From Paraburkholderia phosphatilytica (GTDB lineage Bacteria; Pseudomonadota; Gammaproteobacteria; Burkholderiales; Burkholderiaceae), in assembly GCF_003443895.1 (NCBI RefSeq), contig NZ_QQOA01000014.1:1-64000 (forward strand): DNA of 64,000 bases. Reading direction: 5' to 3'. Positions within the stretch are counted from its first letter, which is position 1. The number at the start of each line of letters is the position of its first letter. Below the pieces are notes generated by a model. It saw nothing but the letters and a program-made list of their open reading frames with translations. It did no database searches and was not told the origin of the DNA. This document shows, one piece after another, positions 35,955 to 45,092 of this stretch. A program made the translations under genes and the position numbers.

Positions 35955-37046
35955 CTATTGCTGCCTTACGACCGGTTTCTCGAGGCTGTAGACCTGGGCG
36001 GCTGTGCCACTGTAGAGCGCGAGCTTTTCTGCCGGCGAGAAGCTCTCGGTAATCCGCTTGAACGCATTCCAGAGAACACCGTACCCGCATGTCTGCTTGT
36101 CAACCGGGAAGTTGCTTTCAAACATGCATCGTTCGGGGCCGAACAGGTCTATGCACGTTTCGACGTATGGACTCCAGTGCTTTGCCAGATCTTCGGAGGA
36201 CGGCGGCGTGTCGCGAAGATGGAAATTCCATCCGGCGTATAGCATCCCCAGTCCACCGATCTTCACCGATACGTTCGGGCAACTGGCGACCGGCTTCAGG
36301 TTTTCACGCCACGCGTTGAAGACGGCAGCTCGATCAGTGTGCGGGTCAACGCCGAGGACACCCCCCGCATGATCCATGACTACCGTGGAGTCGGGATAAT
36401 CACGCAGAAGCGAAACCAGGTCAGGCAGTTGCGGGTAGAAGAGCCATGCATCGAATGCGAGACCCATCGGAGCGAGTCTTGCGAATCCGCGCCGGAAAGC
36501 CGGGTCGGAGAGAAGATGTGGCTTTGCGAAGGTCCGCCCATACCCGGCGCTGCCGCTGTCCCGGGTAGCGCCATGTCGGATGCCCTTGAGCCGCTTGCCT
36601 CCGGCCGCTGCCATCGCGTCGAGAACGGCCTGCACGTCGTCTCCGAGAGTCAGATCCGCGTGAGCGACGATCCCTTCGCAAAGTCGCGGCCCATCCGGCA
36701 TCTGGATCGCGCAAGTCTCCGCGAATGAACGGGCGAATTCGACCTCACCGACGGGCTGCATCGACGCCGGGCCGTCCTTCCGGTATCCGGACTTGAACTG
36801 CACGAAGACCGTCGATTCGATACGGTGTCCGCTCGACAGATCGTGCATCAGTTCCGAGGACATGTACCGTCCACGTTCGTCATCCCATACATGATGATGC
36901 GGATCGATGATGGGAAGATCCGGTTCGAGCGCATCTTCGCGCAGCAGATCGGCCCACTTCGCCAGTTCCGCAATCGGACGGTGGGTCGTTCCCTTGAACG
37001 CGACACCTGCAGCCCCGGAGGACTGCATCACTTCATTCCTGTTCAT
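35955..37046 (-). CDS. Amidohydrolase-family protein, paralogue of the one at 27142
   Basis: A 363-residue Amidohydro_2 protein with IIDPHHHVWDDERGRY, MDHAGGVLGVDPHTD and CMFESNFPVDKQTCGYG. It shares an unusual central block (LSSGH, VQFKSGYRKDG, PVGEVEFARS) with the product at 27142-28179, so the two form a paralogous pair, each next to a different permease gene. A lactonase or ring-opening role is inferred. ATG 37046 follows AAAGG. The upstream open frame overlaps the tandem dehydrogenase gene and is rejected. Confidence 0.9.
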   Translation of the reverse strand: MNRNEVMQSSGAAGVAFKGTTHRPIAELAKWADLLREDALEPDLPIIDPHHHVWDDERGRYMSSELMHDLSSGHRIESTVFVQFKSGYRKDGPASMQPVGEVEFARSFAETCAIQMPDGPRLCEGIVAHADLTLGDDVQAVLDAMAAAGGKRLKGIRHGATRDSGSAGYGRTFAKPHLLSDPAFRRGFARLAPMGLAFDAWLFYPQLPDLVSLLRDYPDSTVVMDHAGGVLGVDPHTDRAAVFNAWRENLKPVASCPNVSVKIGGLGMLYAGWNFHLRDTPPSSEDLAKHWSPYVETCIDLFGPERCMFESNFPVDKQTCGYGVLWNAFKRITESFSPAEKLALYSGTAAQVYSLEKPVVRQQ

Positions 37047-37114
37047 GCTGTGCCAACCTTTGCGACAGAATTCACTGAAACGGAAAAGCAGTTGCACATC
37101 GCGTAGCGCGCGTC

Positions 37115-38962
37115 CTACCGAACCGGCTCGACGCCACCCGATTCGACACTCCGCACTTCGACGCCAGCCCATCGCTCATACTGCCGTGCCACGGCCGTCA
37201 CGTCGTCGGTCGGACCGGTGCACGCCTGCACGAGGCCGTAGATGCCCCGTACCTTGTCGAAGATCCAGGTGGTCACGCCGAGTCGACGCGCCTCGTCGGT
37301 CGCAGCAGTGAGTCGGGCGAACGTCTCGCCCAGGCTGAAGCCGTAGTTGAAGTGACGTGTTGCCACCTCGCAAGGCAGAATTCGCGAACTTGCCGCGTTG
37401 CGCCCCGTTTCGATGCCCATGATTTTCGCCATCTGCCCGGGCGTCAACCCCGCCTTGGCGCCGGCAACGTACGCTTCGCTCGTGACCACCAGCAGCGTCG
37501 CGAACAGCGACGCATGGATGTTCAGCATCAGATGTGCGGCGCCCGCTGCCGAGCCGATCCGGAAGGCGTCGCGGCACAGGTTCACGATCACATGGCCCGC
37601 GGCATCGATGGCCAAGGCATCCCCCCCGACGACGATCACGCCATCGCCTGCCGCAATATCGCGGTGTGTGCCCGTGTGAAGCGCGTCGCAATACGGGATC
37701 CCCGGACCAAGAAGCGCCTTCATCCTGGCGGCCTTGCTCATGGCCATCGCGCACATGTTCACAACTGCGGCACCGCCATCGGCAGCTTCTGCGATGCCGG
37801 CCGCCATCGACTCTTCTGCCCCCGCTGCTACGCCGAGAAGTGTCACGCCGATCGGGGAACCGTTCGGCAACCGCAAACGGATCAGGTGCGCGTCTTCATC
37901 GTCTTGCTGGCCGAGGTATCCTGAGGCGACCAGTCTGTCGGCCAGTTCGCGGACGTCCGCGAGGGCGCAGATCAGCACCAGCGATCGATGCGCGGGTTCG
38001 GAAAATGAAATCCGGCAGGACGGCTCCTCTTCCGCGCTGGAAACCTCGATGCCGGCCCAAGGTTCGAGGTATGTGATCAGGGAGGTGCCATCGCGGTCGC
38101 TTCCTCCCTGCGTGGATGCGAACTTCCAGATCTGCTGGACGGTCTGCGCCACCCACATTGGTACGCCGCGACTCTGCGCTTCTTCGACCGACAGGCTGAT
38201 GTCCTTCGCCGTAATCGCCATCCGTGCGCCGAAATCGAAACGGCGGGGCAACACCGATCGCGCGAACTTGTTCCGCGAGGCACTGGAACTCGCGTCTCCC
38301 GAATTGATAATCTCGAGCATCCGTCGCGGCGCAAGTCCACCCTTGACGCCCAGAATGAACGCCTCGCACGTCGACGCCATTCCAGTCGCAGACAACAGGT
38401 TGTTCAGTAATTTAAGGGTCTGCGCCTTACCCGACTCCTCATCAAGATAGAGCACCGTGGCACTGGCAAGGGTTGCCACGACTGCAGCGACCTTTTCGTA
38501 TGCAGCCCGAGGCCCCGAGCACATGATTCCCAATGTGCCGTTACCTGCGGTCGTGACGTTTCCTGTAATCGGAGAATCGAGCAGCGCTATATCCCGGGTC
38601 GCAAGGCCTTCCGCGACTTCTTTGGCGAAGCTCGCTCCCGTCGTCGAAAAATCGACCACGACACGAACGGCAGAACCACCGGCAACACCGGCTTCACCGA
38701 AGACGACATCGCGGATCGCGGGTAGAGACGGCAGACACAGCAGGACAATGCTGCATTGATCTGCCACTTCCCTGGCCGAAGCCGCCGCGTGCGCGCCCAG
38801 TGCGACGACAGAATCGACCGCCGAACGGTTGAAGTCGTTGACGACCAGCCTGTAGCCCTGCCGGGCAAGATGGCGCGCCATAGGCGCGCCCATGGCGCCA
38901 AGTCCGATGAAACCGATCGATGTGTCGAGATCGAATTCCGCTTTCAGTTCTGCCGTGTCCAT
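37115..38962 (-). CDS. Tandem beta-hydroxyacid dehydrogenase, active-then-degenerate order
   Basis: A 615-residue protein. Residues 14-305 are an intact 3-hydroxyisobutyrate dehydrogenase-like unit: GLGAMG (20-25), DSPITG (129-134) and catalytic Lys184 with Asn188 in KLLNN. Residues 318-615 repeat the fold without the glycine motif. The position of the catalytic Lys reads as His in GAAHLMLNIHASL, followed by the same SEAYVAGAKAGLTPG helix. Both halves end in a similar sentence (WAGIEV, then WAGVEV), showing internal duplication. It follows the MFS gene and precedes the amidohydrolase gene on the same strand. Confidence 0.87.
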   Translation of the reverse strand: MDTAELKAEFDLDTSIGFIGLGAMGAPMARHLARQGYRLVVNDFNRSAVDSVVALGAHAAASAREVADQCSIVLLCLPSLPAIRDVVFGEAGVAGGSAVRVVVDFSTTGASFAKEVAEGLATRDIALLDSPITGNVTTAGNGTLGIMCSGPRAAYEKVAAVVATLASATVLYLDEESGKAQTLKLLNNLLSATGMASTCEAFILGVKGGLAPRRMLEIINSGDASSSASRNKFARSVLPRRFDFGARMAITAKDISLSVEEAQSRGVPMWVAQTVQQIWKFASTQGGSDRDGTSLITYLEPWAGIEVSSAEEEPSCRISFSEPAHRSLVLICALADVRELADRLVASGYLGQQDDEDAHLIRLRLPNGSPIGVTLLGVAAGAEESMAAGIAEAADGGAAVVNMCAMAMSKAARMKALLGPGIPYCDALHTGTHRDIAAGDGVIVVGGDALAIDAAGHVIVNLCRDAFRIGSAAGAAHLMLNIHASLFATLLVVTSEAYVAGAKAGLTPGQMAKIMGIETGRNAASSRILPCEVATRHFNYGFSLGETFARLTAATDEARRLGVTTWIFDKVRGIYGLVQACTGPTDDVTAVARQYERWAGVEVRSVESGGVEPVR

Positions 38963-39006
38963 GCACTCTTACCGTGGTTAGCTCATGCCCGGAGCCGGGA
39001 TGATGA

Positions 39007-40371
39007 TCAAATTGAAGTGTCCTGACGTTCCCGCAGCGCGGCGGCCGGCACGCCGACCAGGATGATCACACCTCCGGCGAGCGCGATTGCCGCGATGGTG
39101 TACAGTCCGATCGCGATGCTGTGAGTATTCGTCATGAGCCATCCGAGCCAGGTTGGCGTGAGAAGCGACCCCGCCTGTCCCAGGCTGCTCATTAACGCGA
39201 TACCCGCTGCGACCGATGCGGCCGAGAAATACGCCGGTGGAATCGTCCAGAACATCGTACTGCCCGCGTAGTAGGCGATGCCGAGCAACGAGAGGCATCC
39301 GATCGTCAGCACGGGATTGCTGCCCACCTGGGGTAGAAGCACGAGGCCAACCGCTCCGATCGAGATCGAGAAGAAGTAATGCCAGCGTCTTTCCACGCGT
39401 TTGTCGGAATGTCGAGCGATCAGAACCATCCCGATCGCCCCGAAAATCGACGGTATCGCCGAAAGCAGCGCTACATGCAGAATGTCTTTCACTCCTGCCC
39501 GATGAATGATCGTGGGAATCCAGTAATTCATTACGATGCCAAGCATTGGCGTAACCAGTGAAGCGAGAACGACCACGTAGACTCGTGGGTCGCGCAGAAC
39601 CGCGACCAACCCCTGATGGCCAGTCGATCCTTTGAACTTCCTGTCTGCCTGGATGTTGTCGATCAGAATCTGCCTCTCAGTCTCTGTTAGCCACTTAGCG
39701 TCCTTCGGCCTGTCGTCGAGATAGAAGTAGGCGATGACGCCAAGCAGGACGGCCGGTAGCCCCTCAATCAGGAAAAGCCACTGCCAGTCACGCAGTCCCG
39801 CCACGTTGTTGAAGCTGTGAAGGATCCATCCGGCGATGGGGCCGCCGATGATTCCCGAAACGGCGATCGACAGCAGGAAGCGTGAAGTGATACGCGCACG
39901 TCGAGCCGACGGGAACCAGTAGGTCAGGTAAAGCAGAAGCCCAGGGTAGAAACCGGCTTCAGCGGCACCGAGAAGGATGCGTGCAATGTAAAACTGGGTG
40001 GTGTTATGGATGAACATCATCGAACACGTTACTGCGCCCCATAGCACCATGATGCGGGTCATGGTGAGCCTCGCCCCGATTTTCTCAAGCATCAGATTGC
40101 TGGGCACCTCGAAAAGCACATAGCCAATCGAAAAGAGACCAACCCCCAAACCGTACGCAGCGTCCGAAAGGCCAAGATCCTGGGAGAGCGACATCTTCGC
40201 GAAGCCAAGGTTGACCCGATCGAGGTAGTTCACGACCCAGCACAGAAAAAGAAACGGCACGAGACGAAACGCAACCTTGCGATACGTGTGCTGAATCTGC
40301 TGGTCGGTTACGACCGAATTGCCGACGCTTTCACCCCACTTTTCGATGGGTGACTGCACTGAGTGGTTCAT
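39007..40371 (-). CDS. MFS transporter, anion:cation symporter (ACS) type
   Basis: A 454-residue permease. FEVPSNLMLEKIGARLTMTR, the GAAEAGFYPGLLLYLTYWFP block (ACS signature) and SRFLLSIAVSGIIGGP place it with phthalate, tartrate and glucarate carriers. Twelve membrane segments are expected. ATG 40371 has AAGGAG at good spacing; an in-frame ATG at 40386 does not. It starts the run MFS, tandem dehydrogenase, amidohydrolase. No operator copy lies directly upstream, so it may be read through from the rubredoxin gene. Confidence 0.93.
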   Translation of the reverse strand: MNHSVQSPIEKWGESVGNSVVTDQQIQHTYRKVAFRLVPFLFLCWVVNYLDRVNLGFAKMSLSQDLGLSDAAYGLGVGLFSIGYVLFEVPSNLMLEKIGARLTMTRIMVLWGAVTCSMMFIHNTTQFYIARILLGAAEAGFYPGLLLYLTYWFPSARRARITSRFLLSIAVSGIIGGPIAGWILHSFNNVAGLRDWQWLFLIEGLPAVLLGVIAYFYLDDRPKDAKWLTETERQILIDNIQADRKFKGSTGHQGLVAVLRDPRVYVVVLASLVTPMLGIVMNYWIPTIIHRAGVKDILHVALLSAIPSIFGAIGMVLIARHSDKRVERRWHYFFSISIGAVGLVLLPQVGSNPVLTIGCLSLLGIAYYAGSTMFWTIPPAYFSAASVAAGIALMSSLGQAGSLLTPTWLGWLMTNTHSIAIGLYTIAAIALAGGVIILVGVPAAALRERQDTSI

Positions 40372-40553
40372 GGGTGTCTCCTTCAACCGTCATCTGCGGC
40401 TGAGTCGTTTTTGTGCGAACTACCAGATCCCGGCTCGACCGACCCTGAAGGCGTCATTGAACCGTTGCCTGAATGCATCTCTTGCCTGCGGCCCGGGTGA
40501 CAGTCGCGCGGCGAAGGTGGTGCGCGGACATGCCCAGCCGCTGCGCTGAAGAC

Positions 40554-40778
40554 CTAGACCTCCACCATGTCGAAGTCGGCCTTACCTACCGAGCATTCTG
40601 GGCAAACCCAGTCGTCCGGCACGTCTTCCCAGCGCGTACCCGGCGCAATGCCTTCCGACGGCAGACCCTCCGCCTCGTCGTAGATAAAACCACACAAAGC
40701 GCATTGCCAGATCCTGAATTCCGCCTGCGGCTGAGACTTAGCAATTTCCGTCGTCACTTCTTTCACCTGTTCAATCAT
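40554..40778 (-). CDS. Rubredoxin
   Basis: A 74-residue rubredoxin. The four iron ligands are Cys26 and Cys29 (CALCGFIYDEAEG) and Cys59 and Cys62 (CPECSVGK), around the conserved core PGTRWEDVPDDWVC. It is a one-electron carrier. I chose ATG 40778 because GGAGAAGATC precedes it. A 20-residue N-terminal extension ahead of the domain is somewhat long. No rubredoxin reductase or alkane hydroxylase gene is adjacent; the nearest flavin reductase gene is at 54870-55943. The promoter region contains operator copy 4. Confidence 0.95.
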   Translation of the reverse strand: MIEQVKEVTTEIAKSQPQAEFRIWQCALCGFIYDEAEGLPSEGIAPGTRWEDVPDDWVCPECSVGKADFDMVEV

Positions 40779-41021
40779 GATCTTCTCCATGACAGCGCGC
40801 CAGCGCTGACAACCCATATGGATGCCGGGCCATCAGGTGTCGCCTGATCAGTAGCCTCCGGCTCGGGCAGCCGCGCCGATGAAGCCAGAAATACCGGATC
40901 GGCCTCCACCTGCGGCGACCTCCACTACGCGCGAGCACGTCATTCCGCGATTTTCAGTCCGTTTCGCAGAAGAACTTCCGAGCGTAAAGCGATGGTATCA
41001 TGGTTCTGACTGATAGCATCG

Positions 41022-41038
41022 ATTCCACTGAGTGGAAC
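41022..41038. promoter_or_regulatory. Operator palindrome, copy 4
   Basis: ATTCCACTGAGTGGAAC, the site with the most complementary arms after copy 8, lies between the divergent rubredoxin and thiolase genes. On the rubredoxin side a TGATACCATC element (40991-41000 as its complement) lies 21-22 nt away. Otherwise 40791-41136 shows no gene. Confidence 0.78.
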
Positions 41039-41136
41039 AAAGAAACGGAAAAATACAGTCATCGAAACCTTGAACATCCCCGGCGACAAGACGGTTTGAC
41101 GCTGCGGATGCATCACTGAGACAGGAGACGTACCGT

Positions 41137-42306
41137 ATGACAATCAGAGGCAAGGCCTATATCGTCGGTGCCTACGAACACCCGTTGCGCAAGGCGCCCA
41201 ATCACTCTGTTGCCCAGCTGCACGCTGAGGTCGCGAAGGGTGCGATCGAGGACGCCGGTCTTACACGCGACGACATCGACGGCTTTTTCTGCGCTGGTGA
41301 CGCTCCCGGCGCAAACGCATGGTCGCTGTCGGACTATCTGAATCTGACGAGGCTGCGCCACATCGATTCGACAGACATGGGCGGCTGCTCATACCTGATC
41401 CACGTGGCGCACGCCGCGCAGGCGATTGCGGCAGGCAAGTGCAATGTCGCGCTCGTGACGCTTGCCGGCCGGCCCAACTCCGAAGGGAGCGCTGGAACAC
41501 AGGTGCGCAACCGGGGCGCCCACCTCCCCGACGCTCCGTTTGAAATTCCATACGGTCCTGTACCGCTCAACCTCTATGCAATGGCGGCAAAACGCCATAT
41601 GCACGAATTCGGGACGACAAACGAGCAGCTGGCATGGGTCAAGGTGGCCGCTTCCCACCACGCGCAATACAACGAGCATGCGATGCTGCGTTCCGTCGTG
41701 TCCGTCGAGGACGTTCTGGCATCGCCAATGATCTCGGACCCGCTTCACCGGCTTGATTCGTGCGTCGTCAGCGACGGCGGGGGCGCCATCGTGATTGCAC
41801 GACCGGAGATCGCAAAGTCGCTTTCACGCCCCCGCGTGCGCGTGCTTGGCTGCGGCGAGTCGGCCAAGCACCTGACGGGAGGGGATATCGACCTCACCTA
41901 CACGACAGCCGCGTGGACCGGACCACGAGCCTTCGAAGAGGCTGCGGTGACGCCCGCAGACATCCAGTACGCGTCGATCTACGACAGCTTCACCATCACG
42001 GTGATCCTACAGCTTGAGGACCTCGGGTTCTGCCCGAAGGGCGAAGGTGGCCGGTTCGTCGCCGATGGCAACCTGATCTCCGGCACGGGAAGGCTGCCCT
42101 TCAACACCGACGGCGGCGGCCTCTGTAACAACCACCCATCGAATCGCGGCGGAATGACGAAAATCATCGAGGCGGTAAGACAGTTGCGCGCTGAAGCCCA
42201 TCCGTCCGTACAGGTACCGAACTGCGCGCTTGCTCTCGCCACTGGCATTGGTGGCGCGATCGGAAGTCGCCATGGCGGCGCAACCGTCATCCTTGAAAGG
42301 GAGTAA
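41137..42306 (+). CDS. Thiolase-family protein (SCP-x-like acetyl-CoA acyltransferase)
   Basis: A 389-residue thiolase-fold protein of the lipid-transfer/SCP-x group. FFCAGDAPGANAWSL and TDMGGCSYLIHVAHAAQAI (with Cys84 at the nucleophile position) are in the N-domain. GGGLCNNHPSNRGG and TGIGGAIGSRHGG carry the later catalytic His/Cys region. ACAGGAGACG precedes the ATG. The DUF35 gene starts 5 nt after its stop, the standard partner arrangement. It probably cleaves a 3-ketoacyl-CoA made by the hydratases and FadB-like protein of the island. Confidence 0.92.
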   Translation: MTIRGKAYIVGAYEHPLRKAPNHSVAQLHAEVAKGAIEDAGLTRDDIDGFFCAGDAPGANAWSLSDYLNLTRLRHIDSTDMGGCSYLIHVAHAAQAIAAGKCNVALVTLAGRPNSEGSAGTQVRNRGAHLPDAPFEIPYGPVPLNLYAMAAKRHMHEFGTTNEQLAWVKVAASHHAQYNEHAMLRSVVSVEDVLASPMISDPLHRLDSCVVSDGGGAIVIARPEIAKSLSRPRVRVLGCGESAKHLTGGDIDLTYTTAAWTGPRAFEEAAVTPADIQYASIYDSFTITVILQLEDLGFCPKGEGGRFVADGNLISGTGRLPFNTDGGGLCNNHPSNRGGMTKIIEAVRQLRAEAHPSVQVPNCALALATGIGGAIGSRHGGATVILERE

Positions 42307-42311
42307 CTCGC

Positions 42312-42713
42312 ATGACTTCAACCGTCGTAGAACGCGTGATCAAGGATCCCGCTATCAATCCCGGTGACGAGCCTTACTTCGAGGCGGCCGATAGAGGACA
42401 GCTGGTGCTCAGGTTCTGCACGAGCTGCCGCCGGCCTCATCACTATCCCCGGGCCCTGTGCCCTTTCTGCTGGAGCACCGACCTGTCGTGGAAGGAGGCC
42501 GCTGGAACTGGCGAAATCTACTCGTACAGCGTCATGCGGCGAGGCACTGGGGCACCCTATTGCATCGCTTATGTGAAGCTGGACGACGGTCCCAAGATGC
42601 TCACCAATATCGTCGACACCGACTGTGACGCGATCGCAATTGGGCAGCGGGTTCGGGTAGTTTTCAAGAGATCCGAAAGCGGCGTCGCCATCCCGATGTT
42701 CACGCCGGTCTGA
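42312..42713 (+). CDS. Zn-ribbon/OB-fold DUF35 protein, thiolase partner
   Basis: A 133-residue DUF35 protein. The rubredoxin-like zinc ribbon uses Cys36, Cys39, Cys50 and Cys53 (LRFCTSCR and ALCPFCWS) and is followed by an OB fold (GTGEIYSYSVMRRG). Such proteins bind acyl-CoA and form complexes with SCP-x-type thiolases. Spacing to the thiolase gene is 5 nt, and GAAAGGGAG overlaps its end. Confidence 0.93.
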   Translation: MTSTVVERVIKDPAINPGDEPYFEAADRGQLVLRFCTSCRRPHHYPRALCPFCWSTDLSWKEAAGTGEIYSYSVMRRGTGAPYCIAYVKLDDGPKMLTNIVDTDCDAIAIGQRVRVVFKRSESGVAIPMFTPV

Positions 42714-42801
42714 CATGCAATCCTTGACCGGGTGGGCTGCCGCACGACAGTGACAAGGACGGCGAACCCGCCCGTTACGCCGAAATCTGGAGCCCCGAGC
42801 A

Positions 42802-43968
42802 ATGAGCCTCATTCCGCTTTTCAGTGCCGTCGACGATACCCTGACACGCTACGATCTCGACGTCGCTTCCGCAACCCTGACCCGACGGGAAAGTATCCGG
42901 ACTGCCGCAAAAGTCCAGTATGCCTGGCGTCATCCGCATCGCCCTTATCTTTACGTGGCGACCAGCGCTGCGGGGCCGCGCGTACCCTCCGATTTCAACC
43001 ACGTGAGTGCGTACAGGATCGACCATGGCGGGTCGCTGACCAGACACGGCCCGTCACGTCCGCTTGAGCGACGAGCTGTCCATATCTGCGTAGATCCGGA
43101 TGGAAAGTACCTTCTGAGCGCGCACAACTTTCCGCGCAGCGGTCTGACCGTTCACGCCCTTCTGGAAGACGGCACCATCGGCGAGCCCGTTACTCAGGGC
43201 GGTGTCCCTGACTGCGGGGCCTATCCCCATCAGGTTCGTGTGCTGCCGTCGGCGCAGGCAGCGTTGATCGTCGACCGCGGAAACCACGCCCGGCCGGACA
43301 AGACGGAGGATCCCGGCGCCCTGAGGCTGTTCCCGTTTTCGCACGGCGTCCTCTCGCCGGGCGAGGTGATCGCGCCGGATCGGGGCTACGGCTTCGGCCC
43401 AAGGCACGTCGATTTTCATCCCACTCGGCCGTGGATGTATGTTTCGGACGAGCGCACAAACCAGCTCTACATGTTCCGGGTGACCGACAGCACCATCGCG
43501 AGCGAGCCGGCATATCGTTGCAGCCTGCTTGAAACGCCCGACCGCGTAGACGCCCGGCAACTGGGCGGCCCCATCCACGTCCACCCCTCGGGTCGATATG
43601 TATACGTGGCGAACCGCGCCGACCGGACAGAGGAAATCGATGGCCAGAAGGTTTTCGCGGGCGGCGAGAACAGCATCGCCGTGTTCAGGATCGACCCGTC
43701 GACAGGCGAACCGACGCTTGTGCAGCATGCCGACACGCGAAGCGTTCACGTTCGAACTTTTGCGTGCGACCCTACCGGCAGACTACTGGTGACGGCGAGC
43801 ATCAAACCGCTCGCGGCAAACGTCGAGGGCGAAATCAAGCCGATCCCGGCCGCCCTCACGGTATTCCGGGTGCACGACGACGGCTCGCTCGCGTATGCCC
43901 ATCAATACCCGATCGACACGCACGATGGTCAGTTGCAGTACTGGATGGGCATCGTTGCGGTAGCCTGA
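42802..43968 (+). CDS. Beta-propeller lactonase-family protein
   Basis: A 388-residue seven-bladed propeller of the YbhE/6-phosphogluconolactonase and muconate-cycloisomerase-like lactonase group. Repeats of the type HPTRPWMYVSDERTNQLYMF and HPSGRYVYVANRAD recur about every 50 residues. No signal peptide is seen, so it is cytoplasmic. It follows the thiolase-DUF35 pair by 88 nt and ends the plus-strand run. I infer lactone hydrolysis in the island pathway. Confidence 0.88.
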   Translation: MSLIPLFSAVDDTLTRYDLDVASATLTRRESIRTAAKVQYAWRHPHRPYLYVATSAAGPRVPSDFNHVSAYRIDHGGSLTRHGPSRPLERRAVHICVDPDGKYLLSAHNFPRSGLTVHALLEDGTIGEPVTQGGVPDCGAYPHQVRVLPSAQAALIVDRGNHARPDKTEDPGALRLFPFSHGVLSPGEVIAPDRGYGFGPRHVDFHPTRPWMYVSDERTNQLYMFRVTDSTIASEPAYRCSLLETPDRVDARQLGGPIHVHPSGRYVYVANRADRTEEIDGQKVFAGGENSIAVFRIDPSTGEPTLVQHADTRSVHVRTFACDPTGRLLVTASIKPLAANVEGEIKPIPAALTVFRVHDDGSLAYAHQYPIDTHDGQLQYWMGIVAVA

Positions 43969-43981
43969 CATTAGAAGCGAA

Positions 43982-44001
43982 AGGCAGCCTCTGCGCTGCC
44001 T
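43982..44001. terminator. Hairpin between convergent lactonase and SDR genes
   Basis: AGGCAGC, a 6-nt loop CTCTGC and GCTGCCT make a 7-bp stem in the 43-nt gap between the two stops. No T-run follows on either strand. Confidence 0.55.
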
Positions 44002-44011
44002 CCGCTCACCG

Positions 44012-44839
44012 TCAGATACGGTTCAGAATCCGGCCGCCGTCGACAAGTAACGACACGCCCGTAACGAAGGACGCCTCGTCGGACGCAAGGTAAAGGGCGG
44101 CATTCGCGACGTCCCATGCGGTGCCTTGACGGCCGAGCGGAACCTTCGCGTCCCGTTCCGCCAGAACCTGTTCCCGGCTTTGATTCCACTCGCGAGCCCG
44201 CGTATCGACCGCCATCGGGGTGGCGATCAGCCCTGGCAGGATGCAGTTGGCGCGGATGCCATGCGGCGCATTCTGCAACGCGAGTTGCTCCGTGAACGCG
44301 ATGACGCCGGCCTTGGTCGCCTTGTAGGCGACATAGGGATACTTTCCAGGTCCGGCGGCCGACGATACGTTGACGATCACCCCCGATCGCTGCTCGCGCA
44401 TGATCGCCACCGCATGTTTACACGCAAACACGGTGCCGCGCAGATTGATGCGGCAGATATTGTCGAAGCGCTCTTCGGTGATATCCATCAGGTCGGCGTC
44501 GCCGCCGCCAAGACTGACGCCGACGTTGTTGTGCAGTATGTCGACGGCCCCCCACCTCTGTCTGGCGCCATGGATAGCCGCCGCGAGTTGATCCTCGTTC
44601 GCCACGTCGGCGGCAATCGCATCAGCCTCGAAACCCTCGTTTCTGATAATTCGCGCGGTCTCCTGCGCTGATTCCACCGATCTGTCGACGGCGAGCACGC
44701 GCGCACCTTCCCTCGCGAAACGCATCGCGACCGCCCGCCCGTTGCCGACGCCCTCGCCCGGACTCTGTCCTGCCCCGATCACGACCGCCACCTTGCCGGC
44801 GAGGCGGGCGCTCGAGGTCCAGCCATCAGTATCAGCCAC
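44012..44839 (-). CDS. Short-chain dehydrogenase/reductase
   Basis: A classical SDR of about 275 residues. The cofactor motif is GAGQSPGEGVGNGRAV, a widened glycine loop, and DRSV suggests NAD. NNVGVSLGG and the catalytic Ser/Tyr/Lys (NVSSAAGPG, YKATK) are present. The C-terminal GVSLLVDGGR is normal. There is no ATG at the expected place. GAAGGAG is followed by two GTG codons, and the second (44839) has the better spacing. Operator copy 5 lies about 125 nt upstream. Confidence 0.9.
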   Translation of the reverse strand: MADTDGWTSSARLAGKVAVVIGAGQSPGEGVGNGRAVAMRFAREGARVLAVDRSVESAQETARIIRNEGFEADAIAADVANEDQLAAAIHGARQRWGAVDILHNNVGVSLGGGDADLMDITEERFDNICRINLRGTVFACKHAVAIMREQRSGVIVNVSSAAGPGKYPYVAYKATKAGVIAFTEQLALQNAPHGIRANCILPGLIATPMAVDTRAREWNQSREQVLAERDAKVPLGRQGTAWDVANAALYLASDEASFVTGVSLLVDGGRILNRI

Positions 44840-44964
44840 CACTGTCTCCTTCGTGTTGTAAGTCAAAACGGAACGGGGCATGCGCAAAACACAAACCCAC
44901 ACGCTGTATTCACGCACATCGCCGCGTCGTCAGATGCTATCATGGGTTCCTATAATCAATACTC

Positions 44965-44981
44965 ATTTCACTGGTTGAAAC
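44965..44981. promoter_or_regulatory. Operator palindrome, copy 5
   Basis: ATTTCACTGGTTGAAAC, between the divergent SDR and CapA-like genes. On the SDR side the element TGATAGCATC (complement at 44933-44942) lies about 22 nt away, with TAGCAT a candidate -10. Confidence 0.72.
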
Positions 44982-45092
44982 TTTAAGCACTGATCGCCGA
45001 TGCGTTTTTCTGGTTTCCATGGACGGCTGGTTGCGCTAGCCTTTCCACGAGGCCCGTTAGCAGGCGACCGGCGACATACATAAGGAGGCGCA

